A stretch of DNA of 64,000 nucleotides from Trichomonas vaginalis G3 (GCF_026262505.1 NC_067203.1:11842001-11906000), one strand, 5' to 3'; positions 45,317-56,143 are shown, numbered from the stretch's first letter. The notes: a model not told the origin generated them from the letters alone. Numbers and translations: made by a program.

Positions 45317-46705
45317 GCGTAAGAACCGATAACATTTACAAAATATTAAATTTATTTTGTAAATTTTCCAAAAGCCTTAGTACCAATGTAATATAAATGC
45401 TCCAAAAATACCATCCCTCCTTCCAAAAGCGTAAGAACCGATAACATTTACAAAATATTAAATTTATTTTGTAAATTTTCCAAAAGCCTTAGTACCAATA
45501 TAATATAAATGCACTAAAAACCCAACTGCCAATAGCATGTATTCAAAAAATGCAATTCAATACAAATTTGATTGCATTTTTTGAGATGGAAGTGTATCTG
45601 AATTCACAATTGTAATCCACGAATACACTTCCATCTCATTGATAAGAGGCTAATTTTTCTCATTAATAAGGCGCTGTTGGCCTCTATCCATAGCCGAAGT
45701 GATATTAACGTATGTTAACGTACAAAGTAAAAACATGTTTTTTTCTTTTTAAAATCATTTAGTAATTAATAATATTTAGCACTCATAGTAAAAACATTAA
45801 AATTTATAAGAATCGTTATGAAGAAAAATTGAGAACTTATGATTTTTATTTAAGAAAATGATTAAATAATATATAAATAACCATATAAACAACATTTTAG
45901 ATTCCTCTGAAAAGGGTATCTCAAATTGGTCTATGACCAATTGAATGGTTCGCCGGTTATTCAAGGTACGGTAACATTGTTATCAATAGTTGATCGGTTT
46001 TCTTTCAAAAATTGAATTGGCATTTAATTTTCGAAAACTTACATTTACCGTACCTTGAATAACCGGCGAACCATTCAATTGGTCATAGACCAATTTGAGA
46101 TACCCTTTTCAGAGGAATCTAAAATGTTGTTTATATGGTTATTTATATATTATTTAATCATTTTCTTAAATAAAAATCATAAGTTCTCAATTTTTCTTCA
46201 TAACGATTCTTATAAATTTTAATGTTTTTACTATGAGTGCTAAATATTATTAATTACTAAATGATTTTAAAAAGAAAAAACATGTTTTTACTTTGTACGT
46301 TAACATACGTTAATATCACTTCGGCTATGGATAGAGGCCAACAGCGCCTTATTAATGAGAAAAACATTAGCCTCTTATCAATGAGATGGAAGTGTATTCG
46401 TGGATTACAATTGTGAATTCAGATACACTTCCATCTCAAAAAATGCAATCAAATTTGTATTGAATTGCATTTTTTGAATACATGCTATTGGCAGTTGGGT
46501 TTTTAGTGCATTTATATTATATTGGTACTAAGGCTTTTGGAAAATTTACAAAATAAATTTAATATTTTGTAAATGTTATCGGTTCTTACGCTTTTTTGGA
46601 AGGAGGGATGGTATTTTTGGAGCATTTATATTACATTGGTACTAAGGCTTTTGGAAAATTTACAAAATAAATTTAATATTTTGTAAATGTTATCGGTTCT
46701 TACGC
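45317..46705. mobile_element. 1.4-kb palindromic foldback element, copy 2
   Basis: Near-perfect inverted repeat around about 46010: arms of about 650 bp, spacer about 70 bp (45975-46044). Each arm starts with two tandem ~113-bp copies of a sequence beginning GCGTAAGAACCGATAAC. Each arm also contains its own smaller hairpins, such as GAGATGGAAGTGTAT with its reverse complement and AAAAAATGCAAT with ATTGCATTTTTT. No coding capacity seen. The same element occurs at 23391-24762. Confidence 0.9.
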
Positions 46706-49145
46706 TTCCTCTCTTCATCAAGATGCTTCCTCACTCCATCATGCATCCATCATGCAGCTTCCTCTCTTCATCAAGGTGCTTCCTCTCTTGATCAAGATGC
46801 TTCCTCTCTTGATCAAGATGCTTCCTCTCTTCAACAAAGTGATTCCTCTCTTCTTCAAAGTACTTCCCTCTTGATCAAGATGCTTCCTCACTCCATCATG
46901 CAAGCTTCCTCTCTTGATCAAAGATGCTTCCTCTCTTGATCAAGGTGCTTCCTCTCTTCTCATTCACAAAGTGCTTCCTCTCTTCAACAAAGTGCTTCCT
47001 CTCTTGATCAAGATGCTTCCTCTCTTCATCAAGGTGCTTCCTCTCTTCAACAAAGTGCTTCCTCTCTTCATCAAAGTGCTTCCTCTCTTGATCAAGGTGC
47101 TTCCTCTCTTCAACAAAGTGATTCCTCTCTTGATCAAGATGCTTCCTCTCTTGATCAAGATGCTTCCTCTCTTCATCAAGGTGCTTCCTCTCTTCATCAA
47201 AGTGCTTCCTCTCTTCAACAAAGTGCTTCCTCTCTTGATCAAGATGCTTCCTCTCTTCATCAAGGTGCTTCCTCTCTTCAACAAAGTGCTTCCTCTCTTC
47301 ATCAAAGTGCTTCCTCTCTTGATCAAGATGCTTCCTCTCTTGATCAAGGTGCTTCCTCTCTTGATCAAGATGCTTCCTCTCTTCATCAAGGTGCTTCCTC
47401 TCTTCAACAAAGTGATTCCTCTCTTGATCAAGATGCTTCCTCTCTTCAACAAAGTGCTTCCTCTCTTCATCAAGGTGCTTCCTCTCTTCAACAAAGTGCT
47501 TCCTCTCTTGATCAAGATGCTTCCTCTCTTGATCAAGATGCTTCCTCTCTTGATCAAGATGCTTCCTCTCTTCAACAAAGTGATTCCTCTCTTGATCAAG
47601 ATGCTTCCTCTCTTCAACAAAGTGCTTCCTCACTCCATCATGCAGCTTCCTCTCTTGATCAAGATGCTTCCTCTCTTGATCAAGGTGCTTCCTCTCTTCA
47701 TCAAGGTGCTTCCTCTCTTCAACAAAGTGCTTCCTCTCTTCATCAAAGTGCTTCCTCTCTTGATCAAGATGCTTCCTCTCTTCATCAAGGTGCTTCCTCT
47801 CTTGATCAAGATGCTTCCTCTCTTCATCAAGGTGCTTCCTCTCTTCAACAAAGTGATTCCTCTCTTGATCAAGATGCTTCCTCTCTTCAACAAAGTGCTT
47901 CCTCTCTTCATCAAGGTGCTTCCTCTCTTCAACAAAGTGCTTCCTCTCTTGATCAAGATGCTTCCTCTCTTGATCAAGATGCTTCCTCTCTTGATCAAGA
48001 TGCTTCCTCTCTTCAACAAAGTGATTCCTCTCTTCTTCAAAGTACTTCCTCTCTTGATCAAGATGCTTCCTCACTCCATCATGCAGCTTCCTCTCTTGAT
48101 CAAGATGCTTCCTCTCTTGATCAAGGTGCTTCCTCTCTTCATCAAAGTGCTTCCTCTCTTCAACAAAGTGCTTCCTCTCTTGATCAAGATGCTTCCTCTC
48201 TTCATCAAGGTGCTTCCTCTCTTCAACAAAGTGCTTCCTCTCTTCATCAAAGTGCTTCCTCTCTTGATCAAGGTGCTTCCTCTCTTCAACAAAGTGATTC
48301 CTCTCTTGATCAAGATGCTTCCTCTCTTGATCAAGATGCTTCCTCTCTTCATCAAGGTGCTTCCTCTCTTCATCAAAGTGCTTCCTCTCTTCAACAAAGT
48401 GCTTCCTCTCTTGATCAAGATGCTTCCTCTCTTCATCAAGGTGCTTCCTCTCTTCAACAAAGTGCTTCCTCTCTTCATCAAAGTGCTTCCTCTCTTGATC
48501 AAGGTGCTTCCTCTCTTCAACAAAGTGATTCCTCTCTTGATCAAGATGCTTCCTCTCTTCATCAAGGTGCTTCCTCTCTTCAACAAAGTGATTCCTCTCT
48601 TGATCAAGATGCTTCCTCTCTTCAACAAAGTGCTTCCTCTCTTGATCAAGATGCTTCCTCTCTTCATCAAGGTGCTTCCTCTCTTCAACAAAGTGCTTCC
48701 TCTCTTCATCAAAGTGCTTCCTCTCTTGATCAAGGTGCTTCCTCTCTTCAACAAAGTGATTCCTCTCTTGATCAAAGTGCTTCCTCTCTTGATCAAGGTG
48801 CTTCCTCTCTTCAACAAAGTGATTCCTCTCTTGATCAAGGTGCTTCCTCTCTTCAACAAAGTGATTCCTCTCTTCTTCAAAGTACTTCCTCTCTTCATCA
48901 AAGGGCTTCCTCTCTTCTTCAAAGTACTTCCTCTCTTGATCAAGATGCTTCCTCTCTTCTTCAAAGTACTTCCTCTCTTGATCAAGGTGCTTCCTCTCTT
49001 CATCATGCAGCTTCCTCACTACATCATGCAGCTTCCTCTCTTCAACAAAGTGCTTCCTCTCTTCTTCAAAGTACTTCCTCTCTTGATCAAGGTGCTTCCT
49101 CTCTTCATCAAGATGCTTCCTCACTCCATTATGCAGCTGCTTCTT
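46706..49145 (-). repeat. HLD 21-bp array, right arm (about 115 units)
   Basis: Units encode KHLDQER, KHLDEER, KHFVEER, KHFDEER, NHFVEER, KYFEEER and LHDGVRK on the minus strand. There is a higher-order period: the LHDGVRK unit recurs at 47631 and 48072, 441 bp or 21 units apart, with similar unit order between. The minus strand is open from 49124 to 46896 (742 codons) and the plus strand and other frames are also long and open, because 21 is a multiple of 3. The heptads would form a highly charged coiled coil or single alpha-helix if translated. Whether it is expressed cannot be told. Confidence 0.92.
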
Positions 49146-49189
49146 TTCTTCATCAATTCCTCTTCACCCTGGAGCTCCTCAGCTTTATA

Positions 49190-50733
49190 TCATTTTAATT
49201 GGATTTTTTGAAATCCACCTGCAGTAGGATAAAGGAGATGTAACTCACGACTAAGAACCTGGCCATATGCTCCATTCCAGGCCAAAACAGATTGCATAGC
49301 CACAAACAGATTGAAATACCAATCCTGTTGCTGCATGGGGCGTCCATATTCCATTTGGAAGACTTGCATCATCACATTTGGATCTGTAAGGACTTTGTCG
49401 TTGACAAAATTGGGCCTTGCAGGAGGAACTCCATTTGCTACAATGTATCTGGAAGCAAGAGGTTTGTTCATATCCAATGGATAGATTCCTGTTGCTTTAA
49501 AAGCATTTTCGATGTTTGTAGCTGTGCAAGACACGCTACATGCATCAAGGAAGCTGCGAACCATGATATAGCGCAGTTCTCTGGCGTTCCATACATAATT
49601 GATCACCATATGCCCTTGCTGATCGTACCGGATAGTCGCCATATCAAACAACTTCTTGAATTGGGCCTTCAAGGGAGAAAAAATCCCAACATCAAGAGGT
49701 TGTAAGATATGAGATGTATGGCCTGGGAGAACAAGAAGCTCGATATTGAAGGCGCTCAAGAGGCGAACGGCCAAGAAAGAGAGCCTGGATGGATGACCAT
49801 CTACAATTAGGAGAAAAGGTACCTGGGCATCAAACACATTCATTTGAGACCTTTTCTCCTGTACTTTGCAGATGAACATGATACAGTATACCATAAAAAG
49901 GTATTTGTTCATCCATCCACTCTCGGAGCGAACAAAAAAGGCGTCCAGATCTTCCAATTCCGCATCAAGGGTCTTCTTTTGTGGAAGTATCACCATTGGC
50001 TTCATAGTTGTACCATCTGCAAAGATGGTACAGACCCCTGTAAGATGTGGAAGCTGAGACTTTTCAGCGCGAACTGGGCGATTCCGGCCAGCAGTAAGAA
50101 CTTTATAGCGACGTTTGGAATAGAGCATTGTCTCGTCCATATTCGCAATAAACTTCTTCCTGCGGGCAAAGTATCTATGCTTGGAGAGGAAAAATTGGCG
50201 AATATGGTTTGCGTCACAGGTAGAGCGTCGGAGCATATCAATAGTTTGGGAGCTCACAATCCGAATTGACAATCTTGTGGCGATATGATTAAGCCAGCCA
50301 CGGGATGGCGATGGGCAGTAATCATCGAGCTTCGCTAGAAGATGCGGGCATTTTGCAGCGATTAGTACCCGCGCCGCAAATTTTAATCTCCTATTTTGTA
50401 ATTCCGTACAGACAGCAATGGCCATTGATGTTGTAATACAGTTCAAGTCGTCTGCCATCTCTTGAACAAGTTTTTTGAACTGCATTTCATCTGGTAGTGA
50501 CAAAAGGGTCATACCACCCCTGACTGACCTTTTGTCCATGAACGACAAGTAGCAGTGCGCATGATTGCGCGTGCTACTGTCATCTTTGAAATTGAGTAAA
50601 CATTCCGTATTTGTTGATAAGACTCGCCATTTACTCTTCGATAGAGTAAATCGAGTTGCATCTGGGTCAATAGCCCAAGATTTTTATAGTTTTCTAATTC
50701 TGCAAACTCGGGAATTCGTGTTCTTGGTTGCAT
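49190..50733 (-). pseudogene. pogo/Tigger-type DDE transposase
   Basis: Starts MQPRTRIPEFAELEN at 50733 with a helix-turn-helix (YQQIRNVYSISKMTVARAI). After one frame change near 50530-50548 it continues for 452 codons. The catalytic DDE/D core is visible: NMDETMLY (first D), LLIVDGHPSRLS (second D) and GHTSHILQPLDVGIF (third D), the pogo/Tigger signature. Normally cuts and pastes its element into TA sites. Its codon use and base content are clearly richer in GC than the neighbourhood, suggesting recent arrival. The 3' end runs almost directly into the HLD array (45 bp). No clear terminal inverted repeats identified. Confidence 0.85.
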
Positions 50734-51121
50734 TTTTTTTTAAACGGGAACTTCACAAATTTGGTTCATGGCCATAAAAACTCATTCAATTTTTCTGAGA
50801 TTTTTTTCGTCACTCACTCAAAACGCAGAGGACCATTCTTCTCAAAATTGAATTATTTTCTCAAATATTGAGTGAGTAAAATGGGCACGTTGTGTAAATT
50901 GATTCAAAATTTTTTATTGGTACACGACCTTTGAAATTGGTCTCGGGCTATTCAACCTACGGTAATTTAAATCTCAATCGTTATAAAATTTTTAATTAGC
51001 GATCACTTTTTTAAGTAAAAATAATATTGCAATAATACAAAAACGCCAACCGGAATTTGGTAATACTTGTTTTATATTTTTTTTCAAAAATATTTAGTTC
51101 ATTTGACGATTTTCAAAATTT
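50734..51121. other. Non-coding flank of transposase
   Basis: AT-rich. Holds an inverted pair TTGAGTGAGT / ACTCACTCAA (about 50813 and 50868). A segment at 50936-51000 resembles the centre of the foldback: AAATTGGTCT, then CGG-TATTCAA, then TACGGTAA in the same order. Confidence 0.5.
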
Positions 51122-51571
51122 TTGATGTTTTTCATAGTTTTTCGGCACTCGCTAAACGAACTAAGTTCGGCCGATATACTTTTAAATCACAATGCACAGG
51201 ATAAAGGTGCCAAAGCCAATGATAGATTTGAAGCTAAAACGACAGAAAATCCAAATCAAGATTCGTTTACTCAAATTAACCATCTAATGATACAATATGA
51301 ATCAGATTATATGCAAAACTCAACAGAACCTACCAAAGATTCGAGTCCAACTCCGGAATATTTGCCAACTTCAAACGAAATTTCCTCTTCAGTAGCATAT
51401 CAAGCATATATTTACACAGCTTTGGCTATGTGCTGCATCATTTTTCTCTCATACTTTATTTATCGTTTCTTTTGCTTGCATAAAACTTCTAAGAGAAATG
51501 AAGACACAGAAGATATAGAAGATCATATGTTAGATGGTGAAGAACACGAAGTAATAGTTGATAATATTTAA
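51122..51571 (+). CDS. Single-pass membrane protein (short or truncated)
   Basis: 149 codons. Residues 1-90 are polar, rich in N, S, T and P (extracellular type). A transmembrane segment follows at about 95-118 (AYIYTALAMCCIIFLSYFIY), then a cytosolic tail of basic HKTSKRN and an acidic end. The layout is the C-terminal end of many trichomonad surface proteins. The N-terminus lacks a good signal peptide, so this may be the remnant of a longer gene cut near the transposase insertion. Function unknown. Confidence 0.6.
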   Translation: MMFFIVFRHSLNELSSADILLNHNAQDKGAKANDRFEAKTTENPNQDSFTQINHLMIQYESDYMQNSTEPTKDSSPTPEYLPTSNEISSSVAYQAYIYTALAMCCIIFLSYFIYRFFCLHKTSKRNEDTEDIEDHMLDGEEHEVIVDNI

Positions 51572-51957
51572 CTTGTTTGTTTGATTAAATATGTATTAAA
51601 TGTCATGTATTAATTTGTTCTATATTGATTTTTTAATACAAGGTTCAATTTCTCTTTGGAGTTCCGCTATTAATGCAATATATCTAACACGAAAAAAGGA
51701 AAAAATTAATTTTGAAATGAAAGAGAAAACATATGGATATGTTTACGATTTCCTAAAGAAGAATGAAACATATATTTCATGATTTATCGATTGGAAAATA
51801 TTAATACAATTTCCAATTAACTATTAAATGTAATATTCAATGAAATAGCCGTAGAGATATCAAACCATATATACGTAGAACATATTAATGCCGAACTGAC
51901 ATATTTTGTATCAAATGGTATTAATTTTGTGCTCTAGACTAGATGATAATGTAATTA
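51572..51957. other. Intergenic, one doubtful 60-codon frame
   Basis: AT-rich. A frame at 51600-51782 (MSCINLFYIDFLIQGSISLW) is too short and featureless to call a gene. Confidence 0.5.
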
Positions 51958-52281
51958 TCATTTATTTATTGGTAGGTTATTGGGCTTCTTTTCATTAATT
52001 ATATCCTGGTTGATTGGCTCCCCATTAGGAAATAATATTTTCGATACAGATTCCAAATCAGATTTAATGATACCTCTAATTAGAGGTTCATCATCTTGGC
52101 ATTCATTTTTCCTTTTTTGGCCTTTGCTTTGGAAATCTTGCATAATTTTGGTAAAAATTTTCAACGTTTCTGTTTTTGCATTCCATTTTATATTGCTTGA
52201 ATTTGCTCGTGATTTAAATTCCTCATAGTCAATTGTTTTTCCCTGATCTTTCGGAGTATTTGGAGATATTGATTGACTCAT
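51958..52281 (-). CDS. Hypothetical 107-aa protein
   Basis: MSQSISPNTPKDQGKTIDYE, polar and charged, no signal or membrane segment, with a central basic QSKGQKRKNE and a Pro/Asn-rich end. Not recognised. Codon use fits host genes. It could be a real short protein; there is no supporting context. Confidence 0.5.
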   Translation of the reverse strand: MSQSISPNTPKDQGKTIDYEEFKSRANSSNIKWNAKTETLKIFTKIMQDFQSKGQKRKNECQDDEPLIRGIIKSDLESVSKILFPNGEPINQDIINEKKPNNLPINK

Positions 52282-52646
52282 ATTCTTTCAGGTGAAATAA
52301 TTACGGGCGTGAATTATATTAATTCACTGATGCCGATATATATCTGAATACTTGGCCATTATAGAAATCAACAAAAAGGTAAGTTCCATCTGAGAAATCA
52401 CTAACTGGCGTTAATAATTACTAGATTCAAAATAGAGAATAAGCACATCTTGTGGTGGCTAAGAAAAATGATGATAACTAATATACAAATATATAAGTTT
52501 TAGTTAACATGGTTATAAATTTTATAATATTTCTATAGAAATTATTAAAATTACAGTTCTCGACAAGAAAATCTACTTACAGTATCGAGATTGGGCAACA
52601 ATCAAGTTGTATTAATTCTAAAGTATATCCAAATCAATTATACTAA
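52282..52646. other. Intergenic
   Basis: AT-rich spacer between two minus-strand genes. No frame, repeat or RNA signature seen. Confidence 0.6.
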
Positions 52647-53339
52647 TTATATTGAAGAAAATACAACAAGCATTGAATCTTTTTGTTTAGTGCTAATTCC
52701 CACATGAGTAGATGGCCGTGCAAATTGTGAAGACATTCTTTTAACTATATGAGGAGATTTTGTTGGGGTATTATTTGATGAGTTTTTAGGAGTGTCGTTT
52801 CTACGCTGTGTAACTTCCTTTGCATGTTGAACAAATACTTCTAATTGCTCACATCTCGAGTGACAATCGTCGATGTGATTACTTACTTTTCTTGTAAAGT
52901 CGTCGAATGCATTATTGAGTCTATTTAGTTTAGCTTCAAGAGTGTCTCTTAAATGAGCGTTAGCATCTTGTATTTGCTGTCGATTTATGCTATTTAATCT
53001 TTCAAATAAGCCTTCAACGTATTTTTTTGATGCTTTCTTTTCTACAGCTTTAACCTCTGCTTTTGTAGATGAAAGCGTTTCAATATGCTTTAGAATAGTC
53101 AAGAATGCAGTTTCCATATCATCGTTATCGATGCACATTTGGCAAATAACTTCAGGATCATCAGGATTCTTGTTAGAAAGATCAAGTCGAGTAGCATTTG
53201 TAATTCTTAGGTTTGTAATTTCATTTTGATATCTGTTAATCTGTTCAACAGCTGACTTATCAGCTTTTTGTGCAAGCACAACTCTTAAATTAGCTACATC
53301 GGCAAGAATCTTCTTCTCCCATGCGGGATCAAGGTTCAT
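52647..53339 (-). CDS. Coiled-coil protein
   Basis: 230 codons. MNLDPAWEKKILADVANLR opens a mostly helical protein with heptad patterning over about residues 5-55 and 85-175 (KAEVKAVEKKASKKYVEGLF). The last 50 residues are Ser/Thr/Asn/Pro-rich. The ASKKYVEGLF-type segment is reminiscent of DUF4795 coiled-coil proteins, but I am not sure. No membrane segment; likely cytosolic or cytoskeletal. Divergent from the homeodomain-like/WD40 gene, with 158 bp between the start codons. Confidence 0.7.
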   Translation of the reverse strand: MNLDPAWEKKILADVANLRVVLAQKADKSAVEQINRYQNEITNLRITNATRLDLSNKNPDDPEVICQMCIDNDDMETAFLTILKHIETLSSTKAEVKAVEKKASKKYVEGLFERLNSINRQQIQDANAHLRDTLEAKLNRLNNAFDDFTRKVSNHIDDCHSRCEQLEVFVQHAKEVTQRRNDTPKNSSNNTPTKSPHIVKRMSSQFARPSTHVGISTKQKDSMLVVFSSI

Positions 53340-53497
53340 TCAATTACCGATATATAAAAAACGATTTCGATCAAATTTGAAATATTTACAACCTCTCGGT
53401 AAGTTAGATTATTTTACAATTTTCAAAAGCACTATCACATAACAATTATAATTTTTTTTCTGTAAAAAATTTATTAAAAATTTTTTCTAAAAAAAAG
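53340..53497. promoter_or_regulatory. Shared divergent promoter region
   Basis: 158 bp between two divergent starts, mostly A/T runs. TCACAT (about 53433) fits the trichomonad initiator core TCAYW on the plus strand, but it lies ~65 bp from the ATG, further than usual, so this is a weak call. Confidence 0.35.
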
Positions 53498-55624
53498 ATG
53501 AGTGATGATGGATTAGATAACGATGGAAATGCTCGCTATTACGCCACAAAGACGGAACAGCAGTGGTTGATATGGGGTCTTCGTCGTTATTTTTCGTTTC
53601 CTGAGAGATCCTCCAATAGAAACCAAATTGCAGCACAAGTAACGGAATACCTGAAAAACTTTTCACCGCATTGGACTCATAGAGCTGTACGTCTATGGTT
53701 TAACAACAATAAAAAAACATTTTTCAATGATTCCGGTTTTCCACTGATGGGAATGGCTTCCATCGTACAAAGACCGATGCAAATGCAGCCGCAGATGATG
53801 TATCAAATGCAGGCTATGCAAGCACCTGTAATGAAGCAACCAAATCCTCAACAACCGCAAGCTCAAGCTCCATTACAACAGAATCAACAAATTCCTCCTG
53901 CACAGCAGCCAATTCAACCAGTTCCTCAGCAAGCTCCCCCACCACAACAAATACCTCCACCGCAGCCTGCTCAACAACAAATACCACAAAACAGCCAAAA
54001 TCAATCTGTTCCAAAAGTCCATAATCCATCACCAAAAGCACCATCACCTGTTCAACATCCACAGAATACATCCCAAATACTACAAATGCAACAGCCAATT
54101 CCACAAGTCCAAGTTTCATCACCTCAATCTCAACCTTCTCAGAAGGTTTCCACACCAATAGCTTTATCACCTGTACCACAACAATCAACACCACCACAAA
54201 ATCATCCTCAAAAAGTTTTATTACCTCCGATAAGGCCTCCTCCGCCAAAAGTTCATTTCAATTCACCAAACTTAGTGAGAACACCATCCAATAGCGCCCT
54301 CAACGAATACCAACCGCCGAAACCAAAGAATATTTATTCGAATTTATCTCAAATTATGAAGCAAATAAGATCATATAATTCTAACGAAACAGATAAACTA
54401 AGTAGTCTTTGCGAACAATACGACTCAGAAGTACGAAAAATCGTTTCTTCTGAAGGATTATGCAGTCCTGAGAAAATCGCATGCGGAATGCCATTTGTTC
54501 ATATAAGGAGTGGTCTTCCTGACCAAAGTATGGAAGATATTGTCACAGAAACTCCTTCAGATTTCTCATTATCTCATCGTACTTTGAGTATTCTTGATCC
54601 AGAGAGCTATTTAGCCTCTCCAAACGTATCTACAACAAATATCCCACAGGCAGATACACCAATGCGCGTTCTATATCAAGAAAGAAGATTCAATCAGATT
54701 CGAGTCGGAACTTACGATAGTATTACAATTACCAATAGCTTTGCATGTTATGTATATAGCGATCTGATGTCGCCTGCTAAGCTAATGGCCGTAAGTGACG
54801 TGACAAATCCGAAATTAAATTTTGTTTCTTTTACTTTGCCAAGTGCGCTAACAATTGAAGCACTTTGCATATCAGAGAATAAGTCTGCCTGGTGCTTTGA
54901 CGGAAATAAAGTCATGAGAGTCCCATTTAGAAATAATCCAGTTCAATCATTCACAGTTGACACTTCAGGAGCTGTCGGATCACCGATACTCGTCCCAATA
55001 GAGGGAACTCCTCATACGGCTCTTGCTTTTTCCCAATCAGATTCTTTATATAATTTAATTTATGACGGAAGTAAGGTCAATACGAAGAAAATACAAATGC
55101 CATACCGTGGAATATCAGCATTGATGTCCAGTGGCACTTCTTTCTTCACTTCTCCCGCAGATTCATTTTCCATCCGCCAAATCTCGAACGAAGGCAAAGA
55201 AATCGGTTCTTTTATTGGTCACACAAGCATTGTAAGAGAACTGATGAAGCGTACGTCTACAGAATTCGTTTCGAGAGCTGATGATGGAACAGTTCGTCTT
55301 TGGGACATCAGAACTCCTGTTCCATCGATTACTTTGAATTGTCAGGCCACGTGTATATCTGGAGACAAGAATTACGTCGTTTGCGGCATGAATAACAAAG
55401 GAATTTCCGTTTTCGACGTCAGAGACAGCAGACAAGCTCTATATGTCCCAACACAGGAATATTTGGCCGAAGCAATATGCTACGATGGAGAAAATGACGT
55501 AACAACGATGTTCGGACTTATATCTCGAGATATCGGAAAAGATTCTATGATTTTCATCGATACAGATGGAATTTCGAGAAAGAGAGTATTCAGGAAATAC
55601 GAAAACTTTGTTTCAATTAGATAA
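53498..55624 (+). CDS. Homeodomain-like, Pro/Gln-rich, WD40-repeat protein
   Basis: 708 codons. Residues 20-78 look like a homeodomain: QQWLIWGLRRYFSFPER, then a recognition-helix-like HRAVRLWFNNNKKTFF (compare WFxNxR). Residues 90-270 are extremely rich in Pro and Gln, then Ser/Pro. The C-terminal ~300 residues form a beta-propeller-type domain; the clearest blade is GHTSIVRELM...ADDGTVRLWDIRTP (about 570-610), followed by VFDVRDSRQ. Likely nuclear: DNA-binding N-terminus, flexible activator- or repressor-like linker, and a protein-binding propeller, as in corepressor logic. That role is inference. Codon use is host-like and the frame is intact. Confidence 0.75.
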   Translation: MSDDGLDNDGNARYYATKTEQQWLIWGLRRYFSFPERSSNRNQIAAQVTEYLKNFSPHWTHRAVRLWFNNNKKTFFNDSGFPLMGMASIVQRPMQMQPQMMYQMQAMQAPVMKQPNPQQPQAQAPLQQNQQIPPAQQPIQPVPQQAPPPQQIPPPQPAQQQIPQNSQNQSVPKVHNPSPKAPSPVQHPQNTSQILQMQQPIPQVQVSSPQSQPSQKVSTPIALSPVPQQSTPPQNHPQKVLLPPIRPPPPKVHFNSPNLVRTPSNSALNEYQPPKPKNIYSNLSQIMKQIRSYNSNETDKLSSLCEQYDSEVRKIVSSEGLCSPEKIACGMPFVHIRSGLPDQSMEDIVTETPSDFSLSHRTLSILDPESYLASPNVSTTNIPQADTPMRVLYQERRFNQIRVGTYDSITITNSFACYVYSDLMSPAKLMAVSDVTNPKLNFVSFTLPSALTIEALCISENKSAWCFDGNKVMRVPFRNNPVQSFTVDTSGAVGSPILVPIEGTPHTALAFSQSDSLYNLIYDGSKVNTKKIQMPYRGISALMSSGTSFFTSPADSFSIRQISNEGKEIGSFIGHTSIVRELMKRTSTEFVSRADDGTVRLWDIRTPVPSITLNCQATCISGDKNYVVCGMNNKGISVFDVRDSRQALYVPTQEYLAEAICYDGENDVTTMFGLISRDIGKDSMIFIDTDGISRKRVFRKYENFVSIR

Positions 55625-56143
55625 TTGTTTTTAATTTAATTTTTTTTTGTTTATTTAAAATTTATTTTGTTTGTTTTGATTTAACTAGCAAACTATTTTA
55701 GTATAAGGCTTCCAAAGGTACTCCCAAAAAGGAATTTAACCTAATGTTACTTTCATCAAATAAATTATCTAGATCCAAGGATAATATCAAATAATCCTAT
55801 ATCTATTTCCTCTGATCAATATTGTTCATGTCACAAAATTCAGTGAATGCATCAGAGATAGAGAAATTTTATAGAAACAGTCTTAGAAATCGTTCTTCTC
55901 TACTGAATTAACAGTTATCTCTTGAATCGAGTCTTTTGTTCTTTTTTATAAATCCAATTTGTTCCATAGAGGATCTGCCAGAAAAAAAGTTGTTTCCCCA
56001 CAAAATATAAAGGATTTTCCAACATTTAATATTCAAAAAAGCTCAAACATATCTAATCGATGCATATATGATTAAAAAAGTGGTGTGATATTGAAATTAC
56101 AACATCTTTGACGGTTTTGTAAAAAAGCAAATCAAATTTTTTC
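55625..56143. other. Intergenic
   Basis: About 520 bp of AT-rich DNA between two plus-strand genes. A poly(T) run follows the stop codon. No gene, repeat or RNA signature seen. Confidence 0.6.

Noticed and set aside
46914-49211. 765-codon plus-strand frame rich in LPLFIKV
   Set aside because: Reverse-strand shadow of the 21-bp array; any stop-free unit of length divisible by 3 gives such frames in several registers.
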